DNA from: Roseburia rectibacter
GTDB lineage: Bacteria; Bacillota; Clostridia; Lachnospirales; Lachnospiraceae
Direction of reading: 5' to 3'
NCBI RefSeq assembly: GCF_014287515.2
Contig: NZ_CP092473.1
Coordinates: forward strand, 2,941,001 to 3,005,000
Length of the DNA stretch: 64,000 bases
The translations under genes were made by a program, and so were the position numbers. The notes under the pieces are model-generated. The model did not search any database, was not told where the DNA came from, and saw only the letters and a list, made by a program, of their open reading frames with translations. Positions 63,505 through 64,000 of the stretch are shown in pieces (positions within the stretch are counted from its first letter, which is position 1; each line of letters starts with the position of its first letter).

Positions 63505-64000
63505 ATGGAACATCAGACAAATTCATGCTTTACAGATTATTCCTGTAAAGATTTTATCACCGTTTTATCCGGCAAGTCTCCGGTTCCGGGAGGCGGAGGT
63601 GCCGCTGCCCTCGCCGGCGCGATCGGTATCGCTCTTGGAAATATGGTCGGGAGTCTTACCGTTGGAAAAAAGACCTATGCCGCTGTGGAAGAGGATATCA
63701 TTCAATGTAAGAAAAAAGCAGACGACATCACAGCACGGCTTTTAGTTCTCGTGGAAAAAGACGCCAAAGCTTTTGAACCGTTAAGTGCCGCCTACGGCAT
63801 GCCAAAAAGCACACCGGAAGAAATTGAAAAAAAGGCAGAAGTAATGGAAGCCGCCTTAGTGGGAGCCTGCGAAGTTCCACTTGAGATCATGCGGACCTGC
63901 GCAGAGGCGATCGATCTGATTGAAACCTTTGCCGAAAAGGGCAGTAAAATTGCCATCAGCGATGCCGGTGTCGGCGCCACGCTGCTAAAATCTGCTCTTC
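63505..64000 (+). CDS. Formiminotetrahydrofolate cyclodeaminase, N-terminal part (cut by window edge)
   Basis: The frame is open from an ATG at 63505 (ATGGAGGAATATC upstream) to the window end, about 165 residues. It contains SGKSPVPGGGGAAALAGAIG and LGNMVGSLTVGKKTYAAVEE, the hallmark of the cyclodeaminase (FTCD_C/FchA) family, which turns 5-formimino-tetrahydrofolate into methenyl-tetrahydrofolate and ammonia. The C-terminus and neighbours lie beyond the window. Confidence 0.9.
   Translation, partial: MEHQTNSCFTDYSCKDFITVLSGKSPVPGGGGAAALAGAIGIALGNMVGSLTVGKKTYAAVEEDIIQCKKKADDITARLLVLVEKDAKAFEPLSAAYGMPKSTPEEIEKKAEVMEAALVGACEVPLEIMRTCAEAIDLIETFAEKGSKIAISDAGVGATLLKSAL

Overview
This 64 kb window looks like the chromosome of a low-GC, spore-forming anaerobic Firmicute, most likely a Lachnospiraceae gut bacterium of the Roseburia/Fusicatenibacter type. 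The reasons are spoVA sporulation genes, AGGAGG-type ribosome sites, a CIRCE-controlled clpB, several cyclic-di-GMP proteins and a GH13/GH31 maltodextrin cluster under a LacI repressor. The family assignment is inference from gene content. No rRNA or tRNA gene was seen.

The centrepiece (about 3.5-18.8 kb) is a complete type III-D CRISPR-Cas locus with a reverse transcriptase-Cas1 fusion. On the minus strand the order is: leader 2, a CRISPR array (13 clear repeats, 12 spacers), RT-cas1, leader 1 with one solitary repeat and its own terminator, then cas2, a small Csx20-like protein, a CARF-HEPN ribonuclease, cas10, csx10, a double Cas7, csx19, a TIGR03986-type RAMP protein and cas6. The array promoter is duplicated, almost unchanged, in front of the solitary repeat, and the cas2-to-cas6 operon has a separate sigma-A promoter. 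A ribbon-helix-helix/WYL regulator converges on cas6 with 12 bp between stop codons. Next to it, on the other strand, are three tiny ORFs with good ribosome sites, two of which encode related 23-25 residue peptides. By analogy with known RT-Cas1 systems the locus probably takes spacers from RNA, with a cyclic-oligoadenylate branch (Cas10 to CARF-HEPN, damped by the Csx20-like protein).

Flanks: 0-3.5 kb holds a solute-binding lipoprotein with a partial membrane sensor, a decayed sensor pseudogene, and spoVAC behind a convincing sigma-G promoter. 19-22.2 kb holds three large palindromic repeat elements around a spoVAA-spoVAB operon led by an unlisted 55-residue membrane peptide. 22-41 kb holds a split ThrE-type exporter, a GGDEF protein, an ABC-F ATPase, a DUF1846 protein, a repeat-bearing surface protein, LemA, a lipoprotein, an alarmone synthetase/EAL/LytTR/GHKL signalling cluster, a PTS IIC-like membrane protein, a Fic protein, an rRNA/tRNA methyltransferase-like gene and pfkA.

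41-64 kb holds dnaE, a glycogen/maltodextrin cluster (pullulanase, GH13, GH31, LacI regulator, a beta-phosphoglucomutase pseudogene with an internal deletion), a patatin-like lipase, a MATE pump, clpB, a BMP-type binding protein translated with a large ECF-like/beta-propeller/HD-GYP sensor, and the start of a formiminotetrahydrofolate cyclodeaminase gene cut by the window end.
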